A stretch of 64,000 nt of DNA from Caenorhabditis remanei (taxonomy: Eukaryota; Nematoda; Chromadorea; Rhabditida; Rhabditidae): assembly GCF_010183535.1 (NCBI RefSeq), contig NC_071329.1, positions 19,482,879-19,546,878 of the forward strand, in the 5' to 3' direction. Numbering within the stretch: position 1 is the stretch's first letter; each line of letters opens with the position of its first letter. A model generated the notes under the pieces. That model saw only the letters and a list, made by a program, of their open reading frames with translations, searched no databases and had not been told where the DNA came from. A program made the position numbers and the translations under genes. Below, one piece after another: positions 1-12,100 of the stretch.

Positions 1-37
1 CTGCGCAACTGCAGCGGAAAGTAGCCGAGAATGCCAC

Positions 38-88
38 TTTGGTCTGCTAGCTCACTACAAACTATAACGTTGGAGCTAGCAGACCAAA
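38..88. repeat. short inverted repeat, TTTGGTCTGCTAGCTC family, copy 1
   Basis: Perfect 16 bp arms (TTTGGTCTGCTAGCTC and its complement) flank a 19 bp loop containing ACTACAAACTATAACG. It lies just upstream of the first jip-1 exon seen here. Two further copies follow at 415-467 and 772-837, and a half copy near 473-500. Confidence 0.85.
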
Positions 89-156
89 ATCACAACTTTC
101 TGAAGTGTAGAATTTCTTTAAAAATCAAAACTTTTTTCCAGATCTCCCTGTCAAAA

Positions 157-3100
157 ATGATTGAATCCACGAGTAAAAGTATAGCCGAAGAAGCGGAATA
201 CTCTGTCGCTGACCTCTTACCGACCCTAGACGAAACATGGCCGGATCCAGAGGAAGAGGATGAGAAGGCTGCGAAAAAGAGGAGGAAATCGAATATCATG
301 AGGTAGGCGCTGCTTAGAAATTATGGTGGGCCTGCTTAACATACCCAATTACAAACTACACAGGAAAAGAAAAACATCTCGAATTTTTCTCTTTCCATTC
401 CCAGAAAATCGTGATTTTGGTCTGCTAGCTCTAACGTTATAGTTTGTAGTGAGCTAGCAGACCAAAATGACGTTGGTCTGCTAGCTCGACTACAAACTAC
501 CGAAATTAAGACCAATAAGTTGCGTTTTTGATATTATGATGAGTAGGTAAATTAAGACACTGGGAATCTGAAAATCGTAGCTTTGGAACTTGAAAGTATA
601 AAAAATTAGCTGAAATTTTTTGTTTTAAAGATTCAATTCCAAAAATCAGCAATTTGTTGAGAATTGTGGAATCTGAGAATTCGATTTTCAGATTTTTCAT
701 GTTCGCAAGTACTTATCCACTGATTTTCAAAGTTATCCGCTCATTTTTCAGCTAGAAAACGGGAAAAGAGAATATTGGTCTGCTAGCTCCAGATTCTAGA
801 CTACAAACTACAGTTTTTTGAGCTAGCAGACCAATATCACACTTACGGCGTTTTTTGGCTTAAAATCAGATGGATCCTTCTAAAAATTGGTGGACAGGTA
901 TTTTCAAATATGGCGAATCTGAAAATCGTAGCTTCGAAATTTGAAAGTTTGAAAAAATTGGTGAAATTTTCCAGATACTCGCCAAGTCTCTCCGACTCGG
1001 ATCTCTCCCTGAATCTTAGAAATGACGAAAACGAGGATGATGACGTGGAGAATGAGCATCTGAGGAGCCGCCCGTGTTGGTCTTCCCCTCCCAACTTTTT
1101 CGATGACACTTTCCGTGGAATTTCTCCAACGAATCGTGAGTTTTTTGACAAAAACGCGTCAACGTCGCGCCAGATAGCGAAAATCCTGGAGCGTCAAAGG
1201 CGCGCCAGCCATGTAGTTTGTAGTTTGCAGTTTATAGTTAATTAGCAGCCTAGACCGATCAGCTGGGGTGACTTTGACGCGTTTTCCAGTCTGAAACTCA
1301 AAAAAAAATTTCCGCAAAAATTTTGAATTTTTTCCAAAAAAAAAATTTTCCAGAAAAATGTTGGTCCGCTCCTGATTTAGAAGATGTCCTATTCAAATCA
1401 CGTCACGCGGATTCAGATGACGTCACCAGACGGGCGGTCCCGTCGATTCCGATTCTGAAGGAGCTCATCGATGAATCATGTCTTGGGTACCCAGTTATCG
1501 AGACACCGGATAACGGTAGGTGGTGGACATCCGGACACACACACACCCAGATGGACACACAGACAGACAAATATACTTTGCTATGCACTTTTTATTTTTT
1601 ATTTTGTTCGAAAAAATTTTTTTTTGAAAAAATTGTTTCCCGCCAAAAAATTTTTTTCTCGCACCACCTCCCCAAATATCGTTTCAGACCCATCCGTATG
1701 CTCATACCGTCTACCTTCGTCACTTGGCTCCGCCCCCTCACCCAGTCCGCCCCGCCCACTTTCACCGGTCTTCGGACGTCCCGCACCCCCACAGTGTAAT
1801 ATGAGTTTTCCCATTAGATTTTTTTGGTTTTGGGTCTGCCGTAGACTACAAACTACAAACTACAAACTACAATTCCAGACCGAATCCACCTGTCCCAATC
1901 AATGCAACTTCCTCGTCGACCGGATATCGAGGCATTCTTGGCAGATTGCCAAAATGATTACACACAGGCTCCGCCCACTTTCAGCATTGGATCACAAGGA
2001 GACGATGAAGACGAGGGGGATGAGTTTGGAGTGGGCGGAGTCTGCGGGGGCGGAGTCATCACTGAAGAGGATGAAGACGATTTTGAAGAGGACGAAGAGG
2101 ATGATGATGACGAGGAAGATGAAGATGTGAAGAAGACCGAGGAGGTGAGAAACGCGTCTCAGGCGCGCCAGACACTTAGAAATCTGTGTGTCTGGAGGTC
2201 CGGATGTCCAAGTGGCTCGAAAACGCGTCTTAGGCGCCCCAGACACTGAAATCGTCAGAAATGGAGATTTCTGTCATTTCGAGTGTTCAATTTTTGAAAT
2301 TTTTACAAAGACTTGGAAAATTGTGTTCGTATGTCCGGTCGTCCAGACATTTTGAAAACACGTTTCAGGCGCGCCAGACTTTTTATTTTTTATTAAACCG
2401 GTATATCGTTCATCCTTGATGTCAAGATGTGTAGCTTTTTTTTAAATTTAAAACGCGCCAAAGACGCGCCAGACTTGGAAAATTATTTCAATTTGTTTTT
2501 GAAGTCTGTATATCTGTTTATCCGAATTTCCGACCGGAATAAAAAACACGCTCCAGGTGCGCCAGCCATCTTTAACGTCTGTCTACATCTCTGTTTGTCC
2601 AGATGTCTCCCCAATTTTTTAATTTTTTCAGGTTTGGCCCGAAAACGCGGTTGCCCGTTTCTGTTGGTCCGACGGAACACGTCGGCCACTCGTCCACCGT
2701 TCGGCCACATTCCAAATCAATCGATATTTGGATGATGGGGAAGATACTAGATCCCCACCTCCCCCAAACATTCGGATTACTGTATCTCGCTCCGCCCACT
2801 CACAACTCTACAATTTGGGTGCCGAGGAGACGGAAGATGAGGCGACGGCTTCTGGAGACATTGATGACGTGGCAAATTCAGAGAATATGGGAAATTGTGG
2901 CAGTTCTGGTGTCTCACAAATGGATGAGACAGAGAGGTAGGCAGGCTGGCGCGACGTTGACGCGTTTAAAATGGGAAAATCGACTTAAAATTGGTCAAAA
3001 TTGCCCAAAATCCATCGAATTTTTGGATTTTCATTTTGTGTTTGGTGCCGTTGACGCATTTTCGAATTTGATAATTAGATGATCTCAGGATCAATTTGAG

Positions 3101-6100
3101 AGCGTTAGGGGCGCCTTTGACGCGTTTGAATTTGGAAAAAATCGTCAAATCTCACAATTTTCTTCTTTCAGTGAAGATCTGGCGTACCGTTGGCGCATTT
3201 TTTGAATCTGATAATTCGAGTATCTGGGGTGTTGTTGACGCGTTTGAATTGAAAAAATCAAATTTAAATTGGCCAAAATTGCTCAAAATCCATCGAATTT
3301 CAGGAATTTCACTTTGACTGGCGCGCCGTTGGCGCATTTCTCAAATCTATGTTCTGACTGTAGCTACATAATGTTAGGATTGTCTGGGGCGACGTTGGCG
3401 CGTTCGAATTTGGAAAACCGGTAAAAAATCGACTAAAATAGGTCAAAATCCATCGAATTCTAGAAATTTCATTTTGTCTGGCGCGCCGTTGGCGCATTTT
3501 TCAAATAGAGCATCTGGGGTGTCGTTGGCGCTTTAAAATTAGAAAAACCCCGATTCTTTCAAATTTTAAAACTTTGTGTTGTCTGGCGCGCCTTAGACGC
3601 GTTTTCTGTTCCATTTTTTGCTGTGATCTACCAATTTCTCATCTGGAAACGAAATAATAATGTCGGCGGTTGCCATAACAATAATCACTGATACGTATTT
3701 TATTTTGTGGTTGTGAGTCTCTTTTTTTGTTTTTTTTTCTGAGAAATCGGAAATTTTATTTCCCATGGCATTATACCATTTTCTCGGAACATTTCTCAGA
3801 ATTTCGGTGATTTTTTGACAAATGTCTGAAGTAAGGGACATCCGGACACCCTGCACACATAGACAGACCCATCTTTTTGGAAAAGATGAAAGCGCCAGCG
3901 GCGCGCCAGACTGAACGAATTTCCGAAAATTCGATGGATTTTGAGCAATTTTAAGTAGATTTTCCACCGATTTCAAACTTTTGAACGCGTCAAAGGCGCC
4001 CCAGACACAAACAAACGTGCACATTTCAAAAAATTCTTCTCAAAAAAATCTAATATTCCGGTAGATCAAATGATCATCATTGTATTTTAGTAGTGTTGCT
4101 CATCCATTATTCTGTTCCATTCCATTCTTTTTTTGAGAATTCCTCTGTTTCTACCGCCATCTGGATATTGAGAAGCGTCTTAGGCGCCCCAGTCTCCGAA
4201 AATTCAAATGTTACTGTCTGTCGGTGTCCGGACACTTAGAAGATTTGAAAACGCGCTTCAGGCGCACCAGACTTTTCATTTTTTAAGTAAACCAATTGCG
4301 CTTTTCGTATATTCGTCATCCTTAATGTCTCGATGGCTAGTTTTTTTTCTTCAAAACGCGCCCCAGACACACCAGACTATGAAATTTGACATCCGGACAT
4401 CCGGACATCCCACCATACCCGAACCGACAATCAGATAGCCATGTAGTTTGTAGCCTTGGGTCTGCTTAGCGATTACAAACTACAAAATTAGTTCATCAGT
4501 CCTCCTTATTTTCTTATTTCCAGTTAAATTTGAGCTCCCAATAAATATAATTTTTTTGCAAAAAAGAAAAGTTTTCTCATTTACCCATTTCTCTCTCACA
4601 TTCCATCTGTACACATATATTCAATTTTATTACCCTCCATACTCCTCTCCTTATTTTGTCCCCCTCTCCTAGTATTTTTTAATCAAAAAAGTATGGCTCA
4701 CCCCCCGAGCATACAACCCAACTTTTCTTCCCTCTTCTTCTCCATTTCTTTCTTTTTTCTCTGTTTTTGTCTGCGTCTCTCTAATTCTCATTATATCTCC
4801 CAACCTTGACTATTTGACTTCTTCTACTACTCCTTCTGTCTCTCTCTCTAATATATTCATTGAATAAGTCTCTGAGACACAACTTTTGTTGTTTCTCTCC
4901 CAAAGTTTCGCTTCAAGTTTTTTGAGATTTTTAGTGAGAAAATCCTCACGATTTTCCTGCGGATACTGTAATTTTTAATCGGCCTTACCTCTAAGTCATC
5001 TGGTAAAGGCAGAAATGAATTCCACGTAGTCGAGTGTACCAAATTTATAGTTTGTTTGAAAGCCGCGTCTCCAAACCAAACGGAACTCCGCTCATTTTAA
5101 ACTTTTTTGAAATCTAAAAACGGCTTCAAAATCCTCATAATTTCAACTTTTAATCCATATAACATGGACATCCGGACACCCAGGACACGCAGAAAGACAA
5201 CAGTAATGCAGACACCTTGGCAGTAGAATACTCTTAACTGCTTGTGACGTCTGTCTGTGTGTCTGGAGGGTCCGGATGTCCAGTATATTTTTGTTTTATC
5301 TTACTAGAAAGCTGGAATTGTGAGAATTTTGAATCTGTTTTCAGATTCGTAGTAGCTCAAAAATTTACAGAGTTACAACGGTTTGAATTTTAAAAAAAAA
5401 AAACGTTCAAATTTTTTTTTCACCAAAAATGAAACTTTGCTTAATTTTTCTACCTTCATTTTTGACCAATTTAAAATCTGAAACTTAATTCAGAATTTTT
5501 AGAATTCCAGTTTTCTATTTATACCAGTCGGTTTACGTCGCCTCACGGCGACTAAACCTCCTTCCCTACACCACCCTTCTCAGTTTCACAGCGCCTGCGG
5601 CGCTTCTTATTATGAATTCAATTTTTTCTGTGCATGAGAAGATCGCGCCGCACGCACGCGGCGGCCACGCCCATTTTTTGTGACAGTGTTCAAAAATGGA
5701 ACGCAGCGTTAAAATGGGAGTGAGCGTGGTCGCCGCGTGTGTGCGGCGCGGTCTTCTCATGCACAGAAAAAATTGAATTCATAATAGCTGAGCAGTCCGT
5801 TCCGACAAAGCACAATTGTAAAATCTCTCCTTTTCAGACTCAAATTCTACAAAGTTTCTCGATGACTTTTTCTATTCTGATAGAATATGGAACTTAGAAT
5901 GGGATGTTTTCGAATTTACCAATTTGAACTTTCTTCCTATGTTTTCCTTATTTCAAAATAATCTACAGAAGAACTGGAACTTGATAACTCTTCTTTCTTC
6001 CCTTCTCAAAAGGCGAGTGATCATAAATACCGATATGAGTTTTTTTCTGATCGGCGGCGATGCCGCCTCCCTCCTCGGGATATGGCAAACTAAGACCATA

Positions 6101-9100
6101 TGTTTTTACTGAAGTTCAAGAACTTGAAGACTTTTCTATTCACATATTCAAAAAATGGATTCGAAGTATTCTACCTAAAGTTTTTGACTGATCGGCGGCG
6201 ATGCCGCCTCCCTCCTCGGAATAGACAGACTGAGACGGTGTTTGAACAAACCCTCATCCTAGAATTCATTTTTAGGTAGCCGAGCTACGACAAATTTGCT
6301 TATTCACAAACCACCATCACTACTTGAGTAGCATTCTTCCATTTATTCCCTTTTTTGTAGACTTAGGATTATGGTATTCTTTTGGGCTATTGCCAACAGG
6401 AATTTCGCGACCTCTTGACCAAATTTACATTTTCTCACAAATGCAAGATCGGGTGCACAGGTACCGGTCTGCGGGTGTCATCACTGTCAATTTGACAACA
6501 TCTCCGACGATAACAGAACAATTGAGAAATTTTTCATCAAAATCAATGCTAATCCCTCCATTTAAATCAAATAGCTCCTCAATAAATTGCTCTCCCATAA
6601 CAAAAAAGCAAAAAAAAAAAACTTTTCTGATAGGGAGAGAACGAACTCAGCACACCATGAGTTAGAATCATCTGCTTAGACCGCTACACCAAATACGCGC
6701 GGCCGGTGCGCTGTCGAGAATGCAGAAAAGAAACACCGAGTCAGTAGTGTTAGGTTGATATTTTGGGCTTTCTACCACCCTGTCGGGACACATCTTTTCT
6801 CCTTCTCTCAAAGCAATTTATCACTAAAAACGTCATCATCTCCAGAAGACGTCAAATTGGGTGTTTTCGAAAAAAAAAAAGTTCGGGCATCAACTAAGCC
6901 TAATTTCCAATCTATCTATCTAGGTTTCATAGAAATCGGCCCACTACGGAGGGAGTTATGATCGGCGACAAACAAACAGACAAACGGAATCTGTTGAATA
7001 TTATTAGTAAAGATAAGATTTTCTGCATCTGGACATTCGGACACACAAGAGAGACAAAATCCTCAAATTCTATTCTAGAACTCCAAAATCCAAATAATTG
7101 AACTCGAATATCCTATGACTCGGTTTTTCATCACTAACATCAAGAACTTCCATTTTGCTTTCTGCGAGCAAAAGTCAAAACCATCACTTGTCAGTGGAAA
7201 ACTTCAAATGACGAATTCCTTCCAACAAAAAACTGATAGCTTTTTTGAAAAATGTACATCTCAGTGCCCTCTTTTTTTTTCTTTTTTTTGGGAGCATTCT
7301 AATCCTCCTTTCCCCCTCTCTCTCCGTTTTTTCTGTGTTTCCCCAATGGAATTTCATTGACCCAATTCCGACAGAGATAGCAGGAGTAGTTCCTTTTTTC
7401 CCTTTTTTCTTCCACTTTTTTTCTTCTTTTTCCTACTAAATTTGTGGTGTCTTCCCCCAACGGCCTCATAAACTACTGCCCTCTCTTTTCCTAAAAAAAA
7501 CGAGAGAGTGTACTTTTTGCCACGTGGCAATGAGTAATAGGTCTCCAGGGCTCAGGAGGGACAACACAACATTTATCTGGCGTGCCTTCGGCGCGGTTTT
7601 CAAATTTTCAGAAACGCTAAACTCCACTTGGTTCACCCGGGTCTTTTTAACAGTTTGAAGGCTGTGTGGCTGTCTGGCGACCCTTCGACGCGTTCGTTCC
7701 TTACAGTGAGACACGTTTGTCCTGAACTCTTGTAGATCGCATAAATTTGTTAAATCTGGCGCACCTGTGACGCGTTTTTTGACACAACTTGAAAATTTAT
7801 GATTAATAACGGTTCTAGTCGTCTGACGCGCCTTTGACGCGGTTTTCTGAGATAATGTGAACTACAGTACCTTTGTCATCATGAAACCAGGTTTTTGTTA
7901 TCTTTTGTTATTTTTTGCGTCTATTTACATTAATTTCTGCTAGACGCTTGAAATCTATTATTCTTACCTAATACCTGTGTCAGCATAAACCTCTAGAATA
8001 TGCACCAGAGCTGTGCGGAAGTAAAATTTTTGAAAAGGGAAGAAGGAAGACGGAAGAAGGAAGTAACTTTTTCAAAAGGGAAGAAGGAAGACGGAAGAAG
8101 GAAGTAAATTTTTCAAAAGGGAAGAAGGAAGAAGGAATTAAAAAGTGAAAAAAGCCCGGAAGAAGGAAGAAGGAAGGAAGAAGGAAGTTGAGTTCCGAAC
8201 CGGGAAATCGGAAGTTATTTTTGAAAATGACAAATTTGAGGAAACTTTTTTCTAGTCATCTCTGAAAACGAATTTTGATGTTGTTTCATACAAAATTCCG
8301 TCAAAAACCACCAAAATTCCGCAAAAATTCCGTCAAAAATTACAAAATTTTAGTAAACTTTTTACACGGAAGAAGGAACAAGGAAGAAGGAAATAAAAGT
8401 TTTGAAAAGGAAGAAGGAAGAAGGAAGAAGGAAGTGAAATTTTCAAAAAGGAAGAAGGAAGAAGGAATAAAAACGTGAAAAAAGCCCGGAAGAAGGAAGA
8501 AGGAAGTCGAAGGAAGGAATTCCGCACAGCTCTGATATGCACCTTTTGTAATTTGAAACGTTTTTCTATTTTCGGGCGGCACTTTTCTTCTGAATATTTG
8601 TTTTGCCTAATTTGAAAAAAAACCAGACAATTTAAGCCTGTGTCATGGTGTTCCCTATAGTTCCAGTAACCTGGTTTTTACGTTTTTCGTTTAAAGACCA
8701 TCGTGTTTGTACTATTTTTTTCCTAGAACCAAAAAGTTATAACGCTGCAAAGTAAAGCGTCCTGAAATTAGCGTTTAGTCAACTTTGTCAACATAAAAAT
8801 CCTTGGCGAGTCTTTTTTGGCACAGTAGCAATCGTTTTGCGACGGAGCGCGTACGCATTCTTATTTTTTTGCTGGAGTCGTTAGGCCTTCTTGTGACACC
8901 GTCACACCAGATCGATAGCCACATACATTTTATAGATTTTTCTCTTCTATGCCATTTTTTTGTTCATTTTGCACCGGCACACTGATTGTGACCATGTTTT
9001 TCAGAATTCAGACGTCACACTCATAATTTATGAGCAAAGACATTAGAAACGCTATAAGCTCCTCACAGTTCTTACAACTGCGCCCCAACGAAATATCGTT

Positions 9101-12100
9101 TTAAAATGTCTCTTTTTCTCTGAGTCTCTCAATTTCGCTTTTCAGTAGAGCGCGGTTGTAAGAAGCGTGCTGTGGTAATAGAAATGTCGGATGATAGGAA
9201 CCAATGAAACAAGGTCGTAATCGACACAGCCGTTTTGCAGACCGCCCAAGTCTTTTGATCCTGGGACCTTTTTTTTTAAACACTTTCCTATTTCCTTGTA
9301 ATAACTGGGCTAGCCTAATCTAACATATTCCGTGTGCTCTTTTCCTTTTTCATCACCAGTTCCATCAATTCTCTTCCTTTTCCTCTCCTCACACATCCAT
9401 TTAACTACCATATATATTTTTTGAGTCGCCCTTTTCCCTTCACCCAAATAACCCATCCTTTTTCTCTCTTGTGAAGACATAGGGGGAGTGCGAGAAGAGA
9501 AAGAAATTTGGGGTTGACGGATTGAGTTTCCTACTTTTTCCTTTCCCGTCGTCCTTCGTCACCAGCTCTCATTTTAGGGGCAAAGGGGATGTGTTAGGCG
9601 AAACGTAGCAAAACATGTCGTCCAGCTTTTTTTCAGTCTGCTTATAGTTAGCATAGAGTTAAGCAGACCAGCTTATTTGGGAGCAGTTAGCATTCAAAAA
9701 GACTGCTGAGCCACTGTCAGATCTATCCAATTATAAAGATGAAAAGTGTTAGTAGTAGTAGTAGAGATTTGCATTCCTGTCCCATCGAGACTCTATTTTT
9801 TTGCCAAATTTCATATTTTTCGCAATGTGTTAATACAGGATCTTTGATGGATATCCAGATGGGGCCTTTTATGACAGAACTGTAGTTTGTAGTTTATACC
9901 CCGCCTACCTCTTGTATAGCAAAAGAAGGAACCACCCGTTTTTTTGGGAATGAGAGAGCAAAAAATCAAAAAAGACGGGAAATAAGAAAATGGGGTTGTT
10001 TTAGTGGGGTACCCTATTCCTCTCATTTTCTCATTTTCTAAGATTTTTTCTCCCTTCCCAATTTTCTTGAGAGCGCCCCCTCTGTTCTACCTCTGGCAGT
10101 AGGAAGATTGATGGGGGAGGCTTTCAGATGACGTGGCTTTCTAGAAGCATTTGTAAATATGGAAATATTTTATTTGACATACATCCTATCCCTTTACTAT
10201 CAATGTATATGTTTCCCCATTTTCAAATTTTCATATTTTCAGCGAAGCGTTTTCAACACGCAAAGTGTGGATGGAACGTGGCAGTCTGGTTTGCCTTGGC
10301 TCCGCCCACAATTGTCACCACGGAGTTGGGGGACCATCGGGACTGCCGAGGAACTATCATCGACTGCACCCCGAGATTATCGATAATGGAGTGCATGCAA
10401 ATGGGATACAGAGTCAATATGGTGAGTGGATAACAGGGGGGAAACAATTGAAATTAATTTTCACTTAAAAGTTTTTTCCGAGTCGCGTTACCTGCGCGTC
10501 GCGGTTTATATTAAACGGTACGACAAATAAACGTAAAATTTGAATTTGGCACGCTGCCAAATCTTTTTTTGGCTCCGTGCCTATCGTTATACAACGGAGT
10601 GCTACTTTGGACTGTGTGCCAGTTATGGTTTTGATGACATTTACACCTATAGACTCAACGTTTTGTGAGGTTTTGAAATTTCTGTAGTTTGTCGTGAGAC
10701 ATGATGCATTGTCGAAAGGATAAGACAGAGTTTGGAATATGTACTGTAACCAGAAAACAGCAAAATTAAAAATTGTCTTCACACATTTTCGTTGAAATCA
10801 ACTTGGTACTTTTTTTTTTTGGCAATAGCAAGTTTTCTAAGAGAACCAAAAATCCGGAGAACCTCACTAACCAAAAATCGAAAACAGTTACTACCATTTT
10901 AATTATTTTTTCCTTCTTTCTAAACGTCTGCATTTCGTCGTTAGATATGGTGCATCGAGAAGCTTTTTGAATCTAAAATACATATTTAAGAGAGAATTAG
11001 AAATTTTAACAAAACATTTTAGATTTCTAAGCTCAAATTCTAATTTCCCGTAAAATTCTGATTCTAGACATCTGTTTTTGAGTTTGTCACTCTACATTTG
11101 AATTTTGGGGGTATTGTAGCTCGAAAAGTACGAAAACACCCACTGAAACATCATATCTTACGACAATTTGAGTTCGAAAGCTGGAAAATAATGGATAAGT
11201 GTAAAAAGGGGCGGGCAATCTGAATTTGAGCTCACAAATTGAGGAAAACGAGATTTTGAGGCAGAAAATTAAAAATAATGAGCAAAAAAACTGTCTGGAA
11301 GTCAGATTTTGAGCTTACGAGCTGGGTTGTGGTGGATTTTTCGGTGGAGTCTGAAACAAACACCAACGTATCGTTTTTCACTAAAAATTCAAAATTTAAT
11401 CAAAAAAATAAACATTCATAGTGATTTAAGCATTTTTACTCTGGAATTTCGAAAAAATTTCACAAACTTTGCTAAAAATAAGTTGCCATTTGGTATGATG
11501 CATCGACTTTCTTTGTGCATAGAATTGAGGTGACACTGACTGAAAGTTGCAGTTTTTAGCTTTTTTTCATTAATTTCTCTCGACTCCAGGTTCGTTCTCC
11601 TCCCTCGCCAACGCCGAACCCTCCACATCTCTAATGCGTCGTTCGTGCACCACCGACGAGTTCCGTCGTATCCGTCGACGTCTTCCGCGTCGTCCAGATG
11701 AATTGGGCGAGCCGATTGATCTACCTCAATCGAAATCAATGTATGAGAGAGCACTTTGTGCACAATTCGGAACAAATGGATATGCCACGTCACCTCCAGA
11801 AGATTACACGTTGAGAGAGAGTATGGAGATGGAGAGACGGAGAGAAAATCAGAAGACGAGTCGGCCACCGAGCTTGGCTCTTCAGAGCACAATTGATACG
11901 ATAAGGTGAGACATTGAGAAACATTTCTGGACAAACAGACACATAGACAGCCAACAGAATGCCCTGCAAGGTTTCTAACTGTAGTTTGTAGTCTATCAGC
12001 AAAAGCGCGCCAGCCAACCAAAATAATTTGATGAGGACATTACTGTAGCAGTGTGGACTTGTAGTTTGTAGTCTGTTATCCTGTTCCAACATAAATTATT

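Larger units (their letters stand above)
2937..10242 (+). other. long jip-1 intron: repeats and promoter-like blocks, no further exon seen
   Basis: This is a 7.3 kb intron in the long jip-1 model. It holds the alternative terminal exon at 4524, a pyrimidine-rich block at 4600-4870 with a CTGCGTCTCT element at 4771, several foldback repeats, the hAT-like element at 8006-8534, and a second pyrimidine-rich block around 9320-9560. Open frames here (for example 4208-4438 and 6324-6665) have no splice-supported continuation, and I do not regard them as coding. Confidence 0.6.

Noticed and set aside
8006..8534. Possible CRISPR-like array (regular GGAAGAAGG repeats)
   Set aside because: This is a eukaryotic genome, and the repeats are tandem simple sequence without unique spacers.
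8275..8582. Open frames on both strands in the GGAAGAAGG region
   Set aside because: They are products of the purine satellite inside the MITE; stop-free runs are expected from the low-complexity sequence.
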